Origin: DATGPD01 sp041398565
GTDB taxonomy: Bacteria > Planctomycetota > UBA1135 > UBA2386
Direction of reading: 5' to 3'
Length of the DNA stretch: 64,000 nucleotides
Assembly: GCA_041398565.1 (NCBI GenBank)
Contig: JAWKUN010000006.1
Span: forward strand, 709,443 to 773,442
Translations under genes and position numbers: made by a program
Shown: positions 41,616 through 50,590 of the stretch, one piece after another
Layout: each line of letters starts with the position of its first letter
Numbering within the stretch: position 1 is the stretch's first letter
Notes under the pieces: model-generated
The model's input: the letters and a program-made list of their open reading frames with translations, nothing else
Told to the model about the DNA's origin: nothing
The model's database searches: none

Positions 41616-43180
41616 GCACGACGGCGGCGCCGCCCGAGCCCTGGTTGCTGGTGCGGGGGGCCGGCAAGAGCTTCCCGGGCGTGCGCGCCCTCGACGACGT
41701 CGACTTCGCCGTGGGCGCCGGCGAGGTGGTGGCCGTCGTCGGCGAGAACGGCGCCGGCAAGAGCACGCTCATGAAGGTCTTGGCCGGCGTGCAGCGTCTC
41801 GATCAGGGCGAGGTGCTCGTCGACGGCCGGCCGGTCGCTTTCGACTCGGTCGCGGCGGCACAGCGGCAAGGCATCGCGCTCATCCACCAGGAGCTGAACC
41901 TGTGTTCCAACCTGTCGGTCGGGGCCAACGTCATGCTGGGGCACGAGCCGCGGACCGGCCCCTTCCTGCGCGACCGCGCGCTGCTGGCGCGGGCGCGCGT
42001 GGCTCTCGATCGGGTCGGCCTGTCCGTCGATCCGCGGCGTCCGCTGGCCGACTTGTCGATCGGTCAGCAGCAGCGGGTCGAGATCGCCAAGGCTCTGTCG
42101 GTGGACGCGCGGCTCCTGATCATGGACGAGCCCACCTCGAGCCTCACCCAGGCCGAGGCCGAGCGTCTGTTCGCCGTGGTCGAAGACTTGCGCGCCCAGG
42201 GGTTGAGCGTGGTCTACATCAGCCACCGCCTGAGCGAAGTGGAGCGGTTGGCCGACCGCGTCGTGGTCCTGCGCGACGGCCGGAACGCGGGCGAGCTGCG
42301 CGGCGACGACATCTGCCACGCGCGGATGGTCGGCCTGATGGTGGGGCGCGATGTCGAGCGCTTCTACCAGCGTGCGGCGCACACGCCGGGCGCAGTGGTG
42401 CTCGAAGTACGCGGCTTGCGCTCCGACGCCTGGCCGCAACACGACGTCGACCTGCAGGTGCGAGCCGGCGAGATCGTGGGCCTTGCGGGCCTGGTCGGTG
42501 CCGGCCGCAGCGAGCTGCTGGGCTGCCTGTTCGGCGTGCGCCGTCCGCGCGCTGGGCAGGTGCGGGTCGGCGGGCAGCTGGTGCCGCTCGGCGCGCCGCG
42601 CGCCGCGCTCGAAGCCGGGATGGCGCTCGTGCCCGAGGATCGCAAGGAGCAGGGCGTCGTGCTCGACCTCGGCGTCGACGCCAACATCAGTCTGGCCAGC
42701 CTGCATCGCCGCGCACGGGGCGGCGTGTTCGTGGCCACCGCGGCGGAGCGTCAGCTGGCGCAGTCGACGGTCCAGCAGCTCGGCGTGAAGACGCCGCACC
42801 TGGTGCAACCGGTGCGCTACCTGTCGGGCGGCAACCAGCAGAAAGTCGTGCTCGGCAAGTGGCTGGCTCTCGGTCCGGCCGTGCTCCTGCTCGACGAACC
42901 GACGCGAGGGATCGACGTCGGTGCCAAGGCCGAGATCTACGCGTTGCTGCACCAACTCGCCGGGCGTGGCATGGCCGTGTTGTTGGCCAGCAGCGAGATG
43001 GAGGAGGTGATGGGGGTGTGCGACCGCGTGATGGTGATGCACGAGGGTCGAATCGTCGGTGAGCTGCCGCGGTCGGCCTGCAGCGAACAGGCCATCCTGC
43101 GCCTGGCGACCGGACGCTCGGCCGAGGGGCGGCGTGACCAGGCGGGCACGCTCGAGGGTACGGTCACGGAGACGTCGTGA
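41612..43180 (+). CDS. ribose-type sugar ABC transporter ATPase, two ABC domains
   Basis: 522 residues, the normal length for RbsA/XylG/MglA. Domain 1 has Walker A G-E-N-G-A-G-K-S-T, Q-loop, L-S-I-G-Q-Q-Q and L-I-M-D-E-P-T-S-S-L-T. In domain 2 the Walker A is G-L-V-G-A-G-R-S-E (Lys to Arg), the P-E-D-R-K motif follows and the signature is L-S-G-G-N-Q-Q-K, as is usual in this family. GTG start overlaps the previous stop; the stop overlaps the GTG of the permease gene. Confidence 0.93.
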   Translation: MSTTAAPPEPWLLVRGAGKSFPGVRALDDVDFAVGAGEVVAVVGENGAGKSTLMKVLAGVQRLDQGEVLVDGRPVAFDSVAAAQRQGIALIHQELNLCSNLSVGANVMLGHEPRTGPFLRDRALLARARVALDRVGLSVDPRRPLADLSIGQQQRVEIAKALSVDARLLIMDEPTSSLTQAEAERLFAVVEDLRAQGLSVVYISHRLSEVERLADRVVVLRDGRNAGELRGDDICHARMVGLMVGRDVERFYQRAAHTPGAVVLEVRGLRSDAWPQHDVDLQVRAGEIVGLAGLVGAGRSELLGCLFGVRRPRAGQVRVGGQLVPLGAPRAALEAGMALVPEDRKEQGVVLDLGVDANISLASLHRRARGGVFVATAAERQLAQSTVQQLGVKTPHLVQPVRYLSGGNQQKVVLGKWLALGPAVLLLDEPTRGIDVGAKAEIYALLHQLAGRGMAVLLASSEMEEVMGVCDRVMVMHEGRIVGELPRSACSEQAILRLATGRSAEGRRDQAGTLEGTVTETS

Positions 43181-44145
43181 AGAAGATCCTGGGCATCGCC
43201 GGTCTGTTGCTCTTCGTGTGCTTGGTCACCGCGCTGTGCACCGACCGTTTCCTCACGCCGGTGAACCTGGAGAACCTGGTGCGGCGCAGCGCGCTGTTCG
43301 GGGTCATCAGCATCGGCGCGGCGTTCGCCATCGTCACCAGCGGCATCGACTTGTCGATCGGCTCGGTGATCTGTCTGGTCGGGTGCCTTCTGCCCTGGCT
43401 GTTGGTGGAGCACGGCTGGCCAGTGTGGGCGGCACTGCCGGCGGTGTTGGCGCTCAGTGCCGTGATCGGCGTGGTGCACGGGCTGCTCATCACGCGTCTG
43501 TCCCTGCAGCCGTTCGTGGTGACCCTGTGTGGACTCTTGCTCTACCGCGGCATCGCCCGCGGCATCACCGCCGATCAGACGGTCGGGTTCGGTGTCGAGT
43601 ACGAGGAGCTGAAGGCGCTCGGAGCGGGGCGCCTGCCGCGCGAAGCCGAGCTCGGCATCCCGATGCCGTGCGTGTACCTGGCGGTGGTGGCCGTGTTGTC
43701 GGCGGTGTTCCTGAACCGGACCATCTACGGGCGCTATCTGCGTGCCCTCGGCCGCAACGAGGAGGCGGCGCGCTTCAGCGGCGTGGACACGGCGCGCATG
43801 ACCGTGCTGGCCTACGTTCTGTGCGCGGTGCTGGCCGGTGTCGGCGGCGTGCTCTTCGTCCTCGACGTCAATTCGGCGCAGCCCTCCGACTTCGGCAACT
43901 TCTACGAGCTGTACGCGATCGCCGGCGCGGTGCTCGGTGGCTGCGCGCTCCGCGGCGGTGAAGTGTCCGTGGTCGGGGTCCTCTTGGGCGCAGCCGTCAT
44001 GCAGGTGCTGCGCAACTCGATCCGCCTGATCGAGAACATCCCGCAGCAGATCGAGTTCGCGGTGATCGGCGGCGTGATCCTGGCGGGCGTGATCGTCGAC
44101 GAACTGGTGAAGCGGGCGGCCGCACGGCGTCGCTCGGCGGCGTGA
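43177..44145 (+). CDS. ribose-type sugar ABC transporter permease
   Basis: 322 residues with eight to ten spans and the family signature I-T-S-G-I-D-L-S-I-G-S and G-x-x-x-x-L-G-R-N-E-E-A-A-R-F-S-G-V. Start by GTG overlapping the ATPase stop by four bases. It is the last gene of the SDR-binding protein-ATPase-permease operon. No sugar kinase or regulator is in the operon. Confidence 0.92.
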   Translation: MKKILGIAGLLLFVCLVTALCTDRFLTPVNLENLVRRSALFGVISIGAAFAIVTSGIDLSIGSVICLVGCLLPWLLVEHGWPVWAALPAVLALSAVIGVVHGLLITRLSLQPFVVTLCGLLLYRGIARGITADQTVGFGVEYEELKALGAGRLPREAELGIPMPCVYLAVVAVLSAVFLNRTIYGRYLRALGRNEEAARFSGVDTARMTVLAYVLCAVLAGVGGVLFVLDVNSAQPSDFGNFYELYAIAGAVLGGCALRGGEVSVVGVLLGAAVMQVLRNSIRLIENIPQQIEFAVIGGVILAGVIVDELVKRAAARRRSAA

Positions 44146-44483
44146 CTCTCGTACGAGGCGAGGTGCGAGCGGGCACGACGCCGAAGGGTGACCGACTCGG
44201 ACGTCGATCGACAGACTGGCGAGAGCGCCGCGCCGCTTGCACCGGGTTTTCCCGCTGCCTGCAGCGTGCCGCCCGTGCCATGGCTCCGACGGGCGCGCGG
44301 CGGCCTTCGCCGACCGCCCCGCCGCGCAGACCCTCGGCCCCGAGTCTCGCTCGCGGCGGCGCGGCGGCGCCGCAGCATGTGCGCCGGCTTGCAGGCGGCA
44401 GCGAGGTGCCGGACGCTGTGCATTCGTCCGCAGTTCGCCCTCACGTCCGGGCGTCCGCACCTCTAGACTCCGCCGCCCTTTCG
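44146..44483. other. 338-bp intergenic region
   Basis: GC-rich DNA with no recognised gene, repeat or terminator. TAGACT at 44464-44469, 14 bases before the next ATG, is a possible -10 box. Confidence 0.45.
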
Positions 44484-45152
44484 ATGTCGTTCAAGCCGCT
44501 CAACGTCCTGCGCCAGAACGTGGATTTGCCGGGGCCGGGGGAGACGACGCGGGTCGAACGCGGTCGCCTGCACCTTTTGCTGGAGCACAAGCGCGGCGGC
44601 TACCTGCTGGTCACCCACGACGGGGTGCGCAGCCGCCGCTACTGGCTCGGGCTGCCGGCGTCGGGCACGCTGGAGCTCCGCGTTCGCCCGCCGGACCACC
44701 GTGTGCAAGTGAACGTGCAGGAAGTGTTGTGCCTGGCGCCTGGCGGCCGGTTGCGAGGCTATGTCGCTGTGCCCGTGCTGCACCGCTTGGTCTGGGTGCG
44801 ACCGGACGGGAGTGCGCAGGCGCTGGTCGACCTGCCGCCACCCGACCTGCAGACCGCCTGGTTGGGTGAGGGCGAGGGCGGCGGCTACGCCCATTCGGCA
44901 GCGAGCCCGTTCTTCGTCGAGCGGCGCGGGATCGACCACGAGTTGGCCAGCCTGGTGCCGGTCTCGGTGCGCAACGACAGCGACGTGGTGGTGCGTCCGC
45001 CGCACCTGGCCATCACCCTGCGAGAGCGCGACCTGCTGGCCCTGGACGGGCGACTCCTGGCGGCACCGAGGCGCATCGTGTTCACCAGCGAGCAGCACCA
45101 GCGCGAGCTGGTGCGACCGCTGCCGGCAACTCTGGCGGAGGTGCTCGGATGA
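44484..45152 (+). CDS. conserved-looking protein of unknown function
   Basis: 222 residues without signal peptide. Beta-rich throughout, with W-V-R-P-D-G, S-P-F-F-V-E-R-R-G-I-D-H-E, V-R-N-D-S-D-V-V-V and F-T-S-E-Q-H-Q-R-E-L. The layout (two strand-rich halves; R-N-x-S-x-x-x-V in the second half) resembles the DUF432 type, but I would not assign it firmly. The stop overlaps the ATG of the next gene by four bases, so it is coupled to a membrane protein and may work with it. Confidence 0.7.
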   Translation: MSFKPLNVLRQNVDLPGPGETTRVERGRLHLLLEHKRGGYLLVTHDGVRSRRYWLGLPASGTLELRVRPPDHRVQVNVQEVLCLAPGGRLRGYVAVPVLHRLVWVRPDGSAQALVDLPPPDLQTAWLGEGEGGGYAHSAASPFFVERRGIDHELASLVPVSVRNDSDVVVRPPHLAITLRERDLLALDGRLLAAPRRIVFTSEQHQRELVRPLPATLAEVLG

Positions 45153-46114
45153 GGCTCGGGGGACTTGCTGTGGTCCTGCTCGGCGTGGCGGCGGCCTGCG
45201 ACGGCTTCGGCGATTCGCGGATGCAGCGGCTGGAGGAAGAAGTGCGCGCACTGCGCGCCGCGCAGGCCGGAGCGCCCGCCGACGTCACCGACGCCATGGC
45301 GCCGCTGCGCAGCGCGGTCGAAGTGCTGGTGCAGCGCGGCGAGGTCGAGCGCACGCGCTGGACGGCACTCGCCGCCGAGATCGACCAGCTGGCGACCCTG
45401 GTGCAGGGCGTCGTCGAGGCCGGACGTCGCGGCGAGGTGGACGCCCTGCGGCAGCGCATCGGTGAGCTCGAGCGCCAGGCTGCCGAGCGCGCCAAGGCGC
45501 AGGACGAGGATCGCGACCTGTTGTTGCGGGCACTCGAGGCGACTGCCAACAAGCTGGAGGCGTTCTTGCAGCAGGCCAGGGTGCGCAAGGGCGCGGCCTT
45601 GCCCGAGGGGGCCGTGCCCGAGGGAGGACGTGGATCGACGCTGTGGCGGTCGGTGCGGGACCCGCGCGTCCTGTGGCCCCTCGGCCTGGCGGTCGTCGGC
45701 GTCGTGGGGCTGCTCGCGTGGTCGCGGCGTCGCCGCCGGCCGAGCGTGTTGCCCCTCGACGCGCCCGACGCGTTCGTCGACGCGCCGCCGCCGCCGAGTT
45801 CGAAGGAGGCCGGGCTGGACGGCCGCGACGGATACCTGACGGACTCGATGGCCTCCCTGTGCGGGCCCCTCTCGCTCCTCGTCGAGGTGCGCACGGCGAA
45901 TGGCGAAGCCGCGAGCCAGCGGTTGTCGAACTGGTTGGCCCAAGATCCTCGCGTGCTGGCGCGGCCGGTGCCGACCTTCGAAGTGCGTCCCGGCGTCCTG
46001 CACGCGCGCTTCTACGTCGCTGCAGGGATGTCGCTCGCCGAGCGGAACAGCCTCGCGGCCGAGGTGCGCGCGCGCGGGTGCGGCGAATCCCACGCCGACC
46101 GGCGAAGTGCCTGA
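45149..46114 (+). CDS. probable lipoprotein/membrane protein with coiled coil
   Basis: 321 residues. Signal peptide with lipobox-like V-A-A-A-C (about 13-17), then a long charged coiled coil (about 25-150), a membrane span at about 172-190, and a C-terminal domain of about 130 residues. If both the signal and the later span are used, the coiled coil is outside and the end inside. The C-terminus (S-L-L-V-E-V-R, F-Y-V-A-A-G-M-S) is not recognised. Co-translated with the 44484 gene. Confidence 0.7.
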   Translation: MRLGGLAVVLLGVAAACDGFGDSRMQRLEEEVRALRAAQAGAPADVTDAMAPLRSAVEVLVQRGEVERTRWTALAAEIDQLATLVQGVVEAGRRGEVDALRQRIGELERQAAERAKAQDEDRDLLLRALEATANKLEAFLQQARVRKGAALPEGAVPEGGRGSTLWRSVRDPRVLWPLGLAVVGVVGLLAWSRRRRRPSVLPLDAPDAFVDAPPPPSSKEAGLDGRDGYLTDSMASLCGPLSLLVEVRTANGEAASQRLSNWLAQDPRVLARPVPTFEVRPGVLHARFYVAAGMSLAERNSLAAEVRARGCGESHADRRSA

Positions 46115-46122
46115 CGTATACT
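46095..46122 (+). promoter_or_regulatory. possible promoter for ald
   Basis: TATACT at 46117-46122, a near-consensus -10, followed by CCCGCGCC and 46 bases of leader. A weak -35-like CCGACC (46095-46100) lies 16 bases upstream. The -10 overlaps the end of the previous gene's stop region. Confidence 0.4.
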
Positions 46123-46168
46123 CCCGCGCCTTTCGCAGACCCCGACCCCGAACAAGGACCGTAGCCGC

Positions 46169-47278
46169 ATGATCATCGGCGTTCCCAAGGAGATCAAGCA
46201 GCAGGAGAACCGGGTCGGCGCCACGCCGGCCATGGTGCACTCTCTCGTGCTCGACAAGCACGAGGTCGTCGTAGAGAGCGGTGCCGGACTCGGCGCCGGC
46301 ATCAGCGATGCCGACTACGAGGCCGCTGGCGCCAAGCTGCTGCCGGCGGGAGCCGACGTCTTCGCGCGCGCCGAGATGATCGTCAAGGTCAAGGAGCCTC
46401 TCCCCGACGAGTACCGGCTCATCAAGAAGGGGCAGATCCTGTTCACCTACTTCCACTTCGCGGCCAGCAAGGAGCTCACCGACGCGATGCTGGCGAGTGG
46501 CGCGCACTGCTTCGCCTACGAGACCCTGGACGTGAACGGCGGCTTGCCGCTGCTCGATCCGATGAGCGAGGTGGCCGGCCGGATGGCGATCCAGGTCGGC
46601 GCGTTCTACCTCGAGAAGCACAACGGCGGCCGCGGCGTACTGCTCGGCGGCGTGCCCGGCGTCGAGCCGGCCACCGTGCTCGTCTTGGGTGGAGGCACCG
46701 TGGGCACCAACGCCGCCAAGATGGCGGCTGGTCTGGGCGCCAACGTGGTGGTCATGGACATCGACCTCGATCGGCTGCGCTACCTCGACGACGTCCTGTC
46801 GAAGAACGTGACGCTGCTGTACAGCACGCCGTTCGCCATCCGCGAGTACCTTCCGCGCGCCGATCTGGTGGTGGGGGCCGTGCTGGTCAAGGGGGCGCGG
46901 GCACCCATGCTGGTGCGCCGGGACGACCTGCGGATCATGAAGGACGATGGTCCCGTGGTCGTCGACGTCGCGGTCGACCAGGGCGGCTGCATCGAGACCT
47001 GCCGGCCGACGACCCACGCCGACCCGACCTACGTGATCGACGGTGTGGTGCACTACTGCGTCGCCAACATGCCCGGTGCCGTGCCGCGAACCTCTACCTT
47101 CGCGCTGACCAACGCCACCGCTCCCTACGCGCGCCGGCTGGCCAAGCTCGGCGCCAAGGCGGCCGCCGCCGACCCGACCCTGGGCACGGCCGCCAATGTG
47201 CTGGCCGGCCAGATCACGCACGAAGGCGTGGCGGCAGCGTTCGGGCTCGAGTGCGCCGCGGCCGCGCGGGTGCTCTGA
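46169..47278 (+). CDS. ald: alanine dehydrogenase
   Basis: 369 residues, usual length. It converts L-alanine to pyruvate and ammonia with NAD(+). Seen: N-terminal M-I-I-G-V-P-K-E-I-K-x-x-E-N-R-V, catalytic H-F-A-A-S (His96-like position), the Rossmann loop V-L-G-G-G-T-V-G-T-N-A, D-I-D-L-D-R-L, and C-terminal N-M-P-G-A-V-P-R-T-S. All are diagnostic of alanine dehydrogenases. UppP starts within 15 bases downstream. Confidence 0.96.
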   Translation: MIIGVPKEIKQQENRVGATPAMVHSLVLDKHEVVVESGAGLGAGISDADYEAAGAKLLPAGADVFARAEMIVKVKEPLPDEYRLIKKGQILFTYFHFAASKELTDAMLASGAHCFAYETLDVNGGLPLLDPMSEVAGRMAIQVGAFYLEKHNGGRGVLLGGVPGVEPATVLVLGGGTVGTNAAKMAAGLGANVVVMDIDLDRLRYLDDVLSKNVTLLYSTPFAIREYLPRADLVVGAVLVKGARAPMLVRRDDLRIMKDDGPVVVDVAVDQGGCIETCRPTTHADPTYVIDGVVHYCVANMPGAVPRTSTFALTNATAPYARRLAKLGAKAAAADPTLGTAANVLAGQITHEGVAAAFGLECAAAARVL

Positions 47279-47292
47279 AGGTCGTGCCGCTC

Positions 47293-48135
47293 ATGCTGCA
47301 GGTCGCGGAGGCGGCGGCGCAGCCGGTCGGGACGTTGCATGCGATCGTGCTCGGACTGGTGGAGGGGCTGACCGAGTTCCTGCCGGTGAGCAGCACGGGG
47401 CATCTCATCGTCGCCAACTCGTGGCTGGGACGCTCGGATCCGGCCATGGAAGTGGCGATGCAGGCGGGCGCCATCACCGCCATCGTCGTCCTCTACTGGC
47501 GGCGCCTGCTGGGGGCCCTGACCACCCTGCGTCGGCCGCAACCGGGCCGCACCAACTTGCTGTGGCTGTTGTTCGTGGCGGCGTTGCCGGCGGCCGTGGT
47601 CGGCATCCTCTGCGATGACTGGATCGAAGTCCACCTGTTCAGCGTGCGCACCGTGGCCTGGGCACTGATGGTCGGCGGCATCGCCTTGTGGATCCTCGAG
47701 CGCTGGTACGCGCAGCGGCCCAACGCTGCGGCGATCCCACTCGAGCTGATGACGCTCAAGCACGCTTTCGCCATCGGCCTGTGTCAGTGCCTGGCCTTGA
47801 TCCCCGGCACCAGCCGTTCGGCCGCGACCATCGCCGGTGGGCTGGTGCTCGGCTACGGCCGCACCGCTGCCGCCGAGTTCTCGTTCTTGGTCGGCCTGCC
47901 GATCCTCTACGGTGCGTCGGCGCTCAAGCTCGTGCACGACCGCGAACGTCTGACCGGGCCGCTGCTCGGCGACTTCTTGGTGGCGTGCGCGGTCTCGTTC
48001 GTCACGGCACTGGCCGTGGTCGTGCCGTTCGTCGCGTTCCTGCGCCGGCACACCTTCGTGCCGTTCGCCGTGTACCGCGTCGCCTTCGGCGCTCTCTTGC
48101 TGCTCCTGTTGGGACGCGGCACCATCGCGGGCTGA
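47293..48135 (+). CDS. uppP: undecaprenyl-diphosphatase
   Basis: 280 residues from the ATG at 47293 (GTGs at 47251 and 47284 are possible). It dephosphorylates undecaprenyl pyrophosphate to recycle the cell-wall lipid carrier. Both BacA/UppP motifs are present: E-G-L-T-E-F-L-P-V-S-S-T-G-H and P-G-T-S-R-S-A-A-T. About eight membrane helices. Probably co-transcribed with ald. Confidence 0.96.
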   Translation: MLQVAEAAAQPVGTLHAIVLGLVEGLTEFLPVSSTGHLIVANSWLGRSDPAMEVAMQAGAITAIVVLYWRRLLGALTTLRRPQPGRTNLLWLLFVAALPAAVVGILCDDWIEVHLFSVRTVAWALMVGGIALWILERWYAQRPNAAAIPLELMTLKHAFAIGLCQCLALIPGTSRSAATIAGGLVLGYGRTAAAEFSFLVGLPILYGASALKLVHDRERLTGPLLGDFLVACAVSFVTALAVVVPFVAFLRRHTFVPFAVYRVAFGALLLLLLGRGTIAG

Positions 48136-48146
48136 CCCGCAGCGGC

Positions 48147-50120
48147 TCAGCGCGCGCGGCCGCCGGGCTCTCGGGCGGCGCCGGTCCCGCCGCGGCGCTC
48201 TTGCCGCTCGATCTTGCGCATCATGTCATCGACCTGGCGTTGCAGGCGCTGGACCTGCTGGCGCAGCTCGAGCATCACCGCGTCGCGTGTGGAGCCACGG
48301 TCGGCGACGTGTTCGGGCTGACGGGTGCTCTGGCCCACGCCGGTGGTTGCCGTGTCCGGACGCTCGGGTGCGGTCTCGCTCACCGGACCTGTCTCCGCCA
48401 GTTGCAGCAGGTGGGCTTGGGCCGCACCGACGGCGTCGCGCGCCGCGATGCGGACGGCGTCGGCGGCGTCGCGCGCCGTGGCGCGCGCGACATCGACCTG
48501 CGCCGCCGCTTGGTCGGTGGCGTTCTTCGCTTGCGCCAGCGCGTCGTGAAGGGCCGTGTGCGCGTCGTGGGCCGCGCGCTCGGCCATTTGGTTGGCGTCG
48601 GCGAGGGCGCTGGCGCCTTGCTCCTGTAGCACGGCGATCCGCTCTGCCAGGCGCGGGTCGACTCCGAGCGTGCCGAGGTCGGCGTCGTGCAGCTCGGCCA
48701 TCGCCCGCCGCACCGCCGCCAACGCGACGGCACGGAGCGCGGGTCCGTCGGCGGCCTGGCCGGCGTCGGCGACCCCGGACGAGGCCGTGCCCAAGTCGGC
48801 GACTCGGGCGGCCGCTTCTTCGTGCTGCCCTCGTTCGCGCCGCAGCTGGGCGCGCAGCTGGGTGATCTCGGCGCGCAACTGCCGCAACTCGCTCTGGGCG
48901 GCGCGGAGCTCGGCGCGCACTTTGCCTTCGGCCGCGGTGTCTTGCTGGGCGACGCCGGGAGCCAGCGGCAGGAGAGCGGCGGCGCCGGCGATCAACACCG
49001 TGCGCACTTTCTTGGACAGAGGGGCTGTGCGGGACTCGCTCATGATGGTCTTCAACCTCGTCTTCATGTCGTGGAACGCCGACATGCCGCAAGCGACGGG
49101 AGGCATCGCGTGCGGTGTGCCGGCCAGGAAATCCAAAGTGGTCAGCAAGGCATCGGCATAGGCTCGTGCCTGCTGTGGCAGGGCGTGGAGGACCCGGGCG
49201 TCGCAGCAGCGCTCCTCGGCCCGTCGCAGGCTGCGGCGAAGCCACCAGGTCGTCGGCAGCCACCACAGCGCGCACGTGACGATGCCCTCGAGCACGCGTA
49301 CCCAGTGGTCGCGCCGGACGGCGTGGGCGAGTTCGTGAGCGAGGAGCGTCCGGACCTGCGCGGGTGGCGCATCGCGCAGGAGGCTCTCGGGCAGCACGAC
49401 GCAGGCGCGCCAGTGCAAGAAGCACAGCATCGGCGACAGGCGCGCTGGTACGACCAGCACCCTCGGACAGCGGGAGAGACCGAAGATGCGCGCCAGGTCG
49501 AGTGCGTCCGCCTGCAGTTGGCGCGAGGCCGGTCGAGCCAGGCGGAGCACGCGGCGGAAGCGGCGCGCCCGGGCCAGGGCCAGGCCGGCCACCGCGGCGC
49601 TGCCCGCAGCCGCGACGAGCAGCGCCACGGCAAGGAGCGTCACGGTCAGCGGTGCCCCGCTGTGCGGCGTCGGGGTGGCGGGCGTCACGGTCGCAGGTGC
49701 CGGCGATGGGCGGACGACAGAAGTCGCCGGCCATGGCGCCAGGCTTGCAGCGGGTGGAGACGAACCACGCCGCGGAACGCTGATTGCCGCCTGGTTCGTC
49801 GAGTTGGTGGATTCCAAGGCGTCGGCGCTGGGTGCTGGCGTGTCTGGTGCAGGGTCCGCGGACACGCCCGCGCCGCGTAGCGGAACCGAACCGACCTCGT
49901 ACGACGTCAGCGGCGGTGGTCCGTACCATCGCGGCGCGCTGCACACCGGCAGGCGCCAGAGCGGCGGCGCGATCAGCTTGAGCAAGCCGACCAGGCACAG
50001 CAGGTGCGCCAACGAGGCCCAGCCGCGGCGCAGGCACAGCGCGGCGACGGCGGCCAACAGAGTGGCGAGGGCGACGTTGGTCGCAAGGCCGACCGCGAAA
50101 GTGGATGCGGCGTCGCTCAT
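48147..50120 (-). CDS. M56/BlaR1-type membrane metallopeptidase with long coiled-coil tail
   Basis: 657 residues, ATG at 50120. Spans at about 8-30, 36-55 and 155-185; the gluzincin motif H-E-L-A-H is at 262-266, with C-C-D-A-R as the usual distal element, then spans near 280-300 and 385-400. Unlike beta-lactam sensors it has no penicillin-binding domain; instead about 255 residues of Ala/Glu/Gln-rich coiled coil. An adjacent BlaI overlaps by four bases, so cleavage of BlaI on an envelope signal is likely. A P element is inserted in the linker before the third span (residues about 112-133). Confidence 0.88.
   Translation of the reverse strand: MSDAASTFAVGLATNVALATLLAAVAALCLRRGWASLAHLLCLVGLLKLIAPPLWRLPVCSAPRWYGPPPLTSYEVGSVPLRGAGVSADPAPDTPAPSADALESTNSTNQAAISVPRRGSSPPAASLAPWPATSVVRPSPAPATVTPATPTPHSGAPLTVTLLAVALLVAAAGSAAVAGLALARARRFRRVLRLARPASRQLQADALDLARIFGLSRCPRVLVVPARLSPMLCFLHWRACVVLPESLLRDAPPAQVRTLLAHELAHAVRRDHWVRVLEGIVTCALWWLPTTWWLRRSLRRAEERCCDARVLHALPQQARAYADALLTTLDFLAGTPHAMPPVACGMSAFHDMKTRLKTIMSESRTAPLSKKVRTVLIAGAAALLPLAPGVAQQDTAAEGKVRAELRAAQSELRQLRAEITQLRAQLRRERGQHEEAAARVADLGTASSGVADAGQAADGPALRAVALAAVRRAMAELHDADLGTLGVDPRLAERIAVLQEQGASALADANQMAERAAHDAHTALHDALAQAKNATDQAAAQVDVARATARDAADAVRIAARDAVGAAQAHLLQLAETGPVSETAPERPDTATTGVGQSTRQPEHVADRGSTRDAVMLELRQQVQRLQRQVDDMMRKIERQERRGGTGAAREPGGRAR
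49721..49784. repeat. family P hairpin element inside the M56 peptidase gene
   Basis: Flank AAGTCGCCGGCCATGGCG and a diverged hairpin 49739-49784 (CCAGGCTTGCAGCGG ... GCCGCGGAACGCTGAT). It lies in the Pro/Ser/Ala-rich linker of the M56 gene and keeps the frame open. It is read in a different frame from that used in arsS. Confidence 0.7.
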
Positions 50121-50539
50121 GGCTCGCGGTCCTTGCGCCGGGCCTTCGGTTCCTTGCGCCGATCGAGGTCGTCGACCAGAGAGCGCAACGCTCGTCGTTC
50201 CTCTTCGCTGAGGCGCTGGCGGCCGACCAGGTTGGTGAGGAGCGGCGCCAGCGAGCCTTCGCACAGGCTGTCGGCGAGCGCCTCCAGGCGCTGCGCGATG
50301 AGCGCCTCGCGTTCGATCGCGGCGGCGAACACGTGGGGGACCTGCGTGCGTGTTCGGTGCACACACGCCTTTGCCTCGAGCCGGTCGAGCAGCTTCTGCA
50401 CCGTGGCGTAGGCCGACGTGCTGCCCCCGGGGTAGAGCCGATCAGTGAGCTCGCGGATGGTGGCGGGGCCGTTCTGCCACAGGTGCCGCAGAACGGACAG
50501 CTCGGCGTCGGTGACGTCTCTTCGCGAAGGTGGGGGCAT
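50117..50539 (-). CDS. blaI: BlaI/MecI-type transcriptional repressor
   Basis: 140 residues. Winged-helix DNA-binding half (E-L-S-V-L-R-H-L-W-Q-N-G-P-A-T-I-R-E-L, then the recognition helix S-T-S-A-Y-A-T-V-Q-K-L-L-D-R-L) and a C-terminal dimerisation half with S-L-V-D-D-L-D. It should repress its own operon with the M56 peptidase (overlap ATGA at 50120) until cleaved. Two palindromes lie just upstream of its start. The symbol reflects the family only. Confidence 0.9.
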   Translation of the reverse strand: MPPPSRRDVTDAELSVLRHLWQNGPATIRELTDRLYPGGSTSAYATVQKLLDRLEAKACVHRTRTQVPHVFAAAIEREALIAQRLEALADSLCEGSLAPLLTNLVGRQRLSEEERRALRSLVDDLDRRKEPKARRKDREP

Positions 50540-50552
50540 GTGCGCCAGGGGC

Positions 50553-50590
50553 CAGACGACTCGTCTGATCAGATCTAAGACGGTTCGTCT
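50553..50590 (-). promoter_or_regulatory. two operator dyads for the BlaI-type repressor
   Basis: Perfect 15-bp palindrome CAGACGACTCGTCTG at 50553-50567 and a second near-perfect one AGACGGTTCGTCT at 50578-50590. Both have the form AGACGR-N-TCGTCT, with centres 24 bp apart. TCTGATCAGA lies between them. They lie 14 bases upstream of the blaI start, where repressor would block transcription. Confidence 0.75.
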
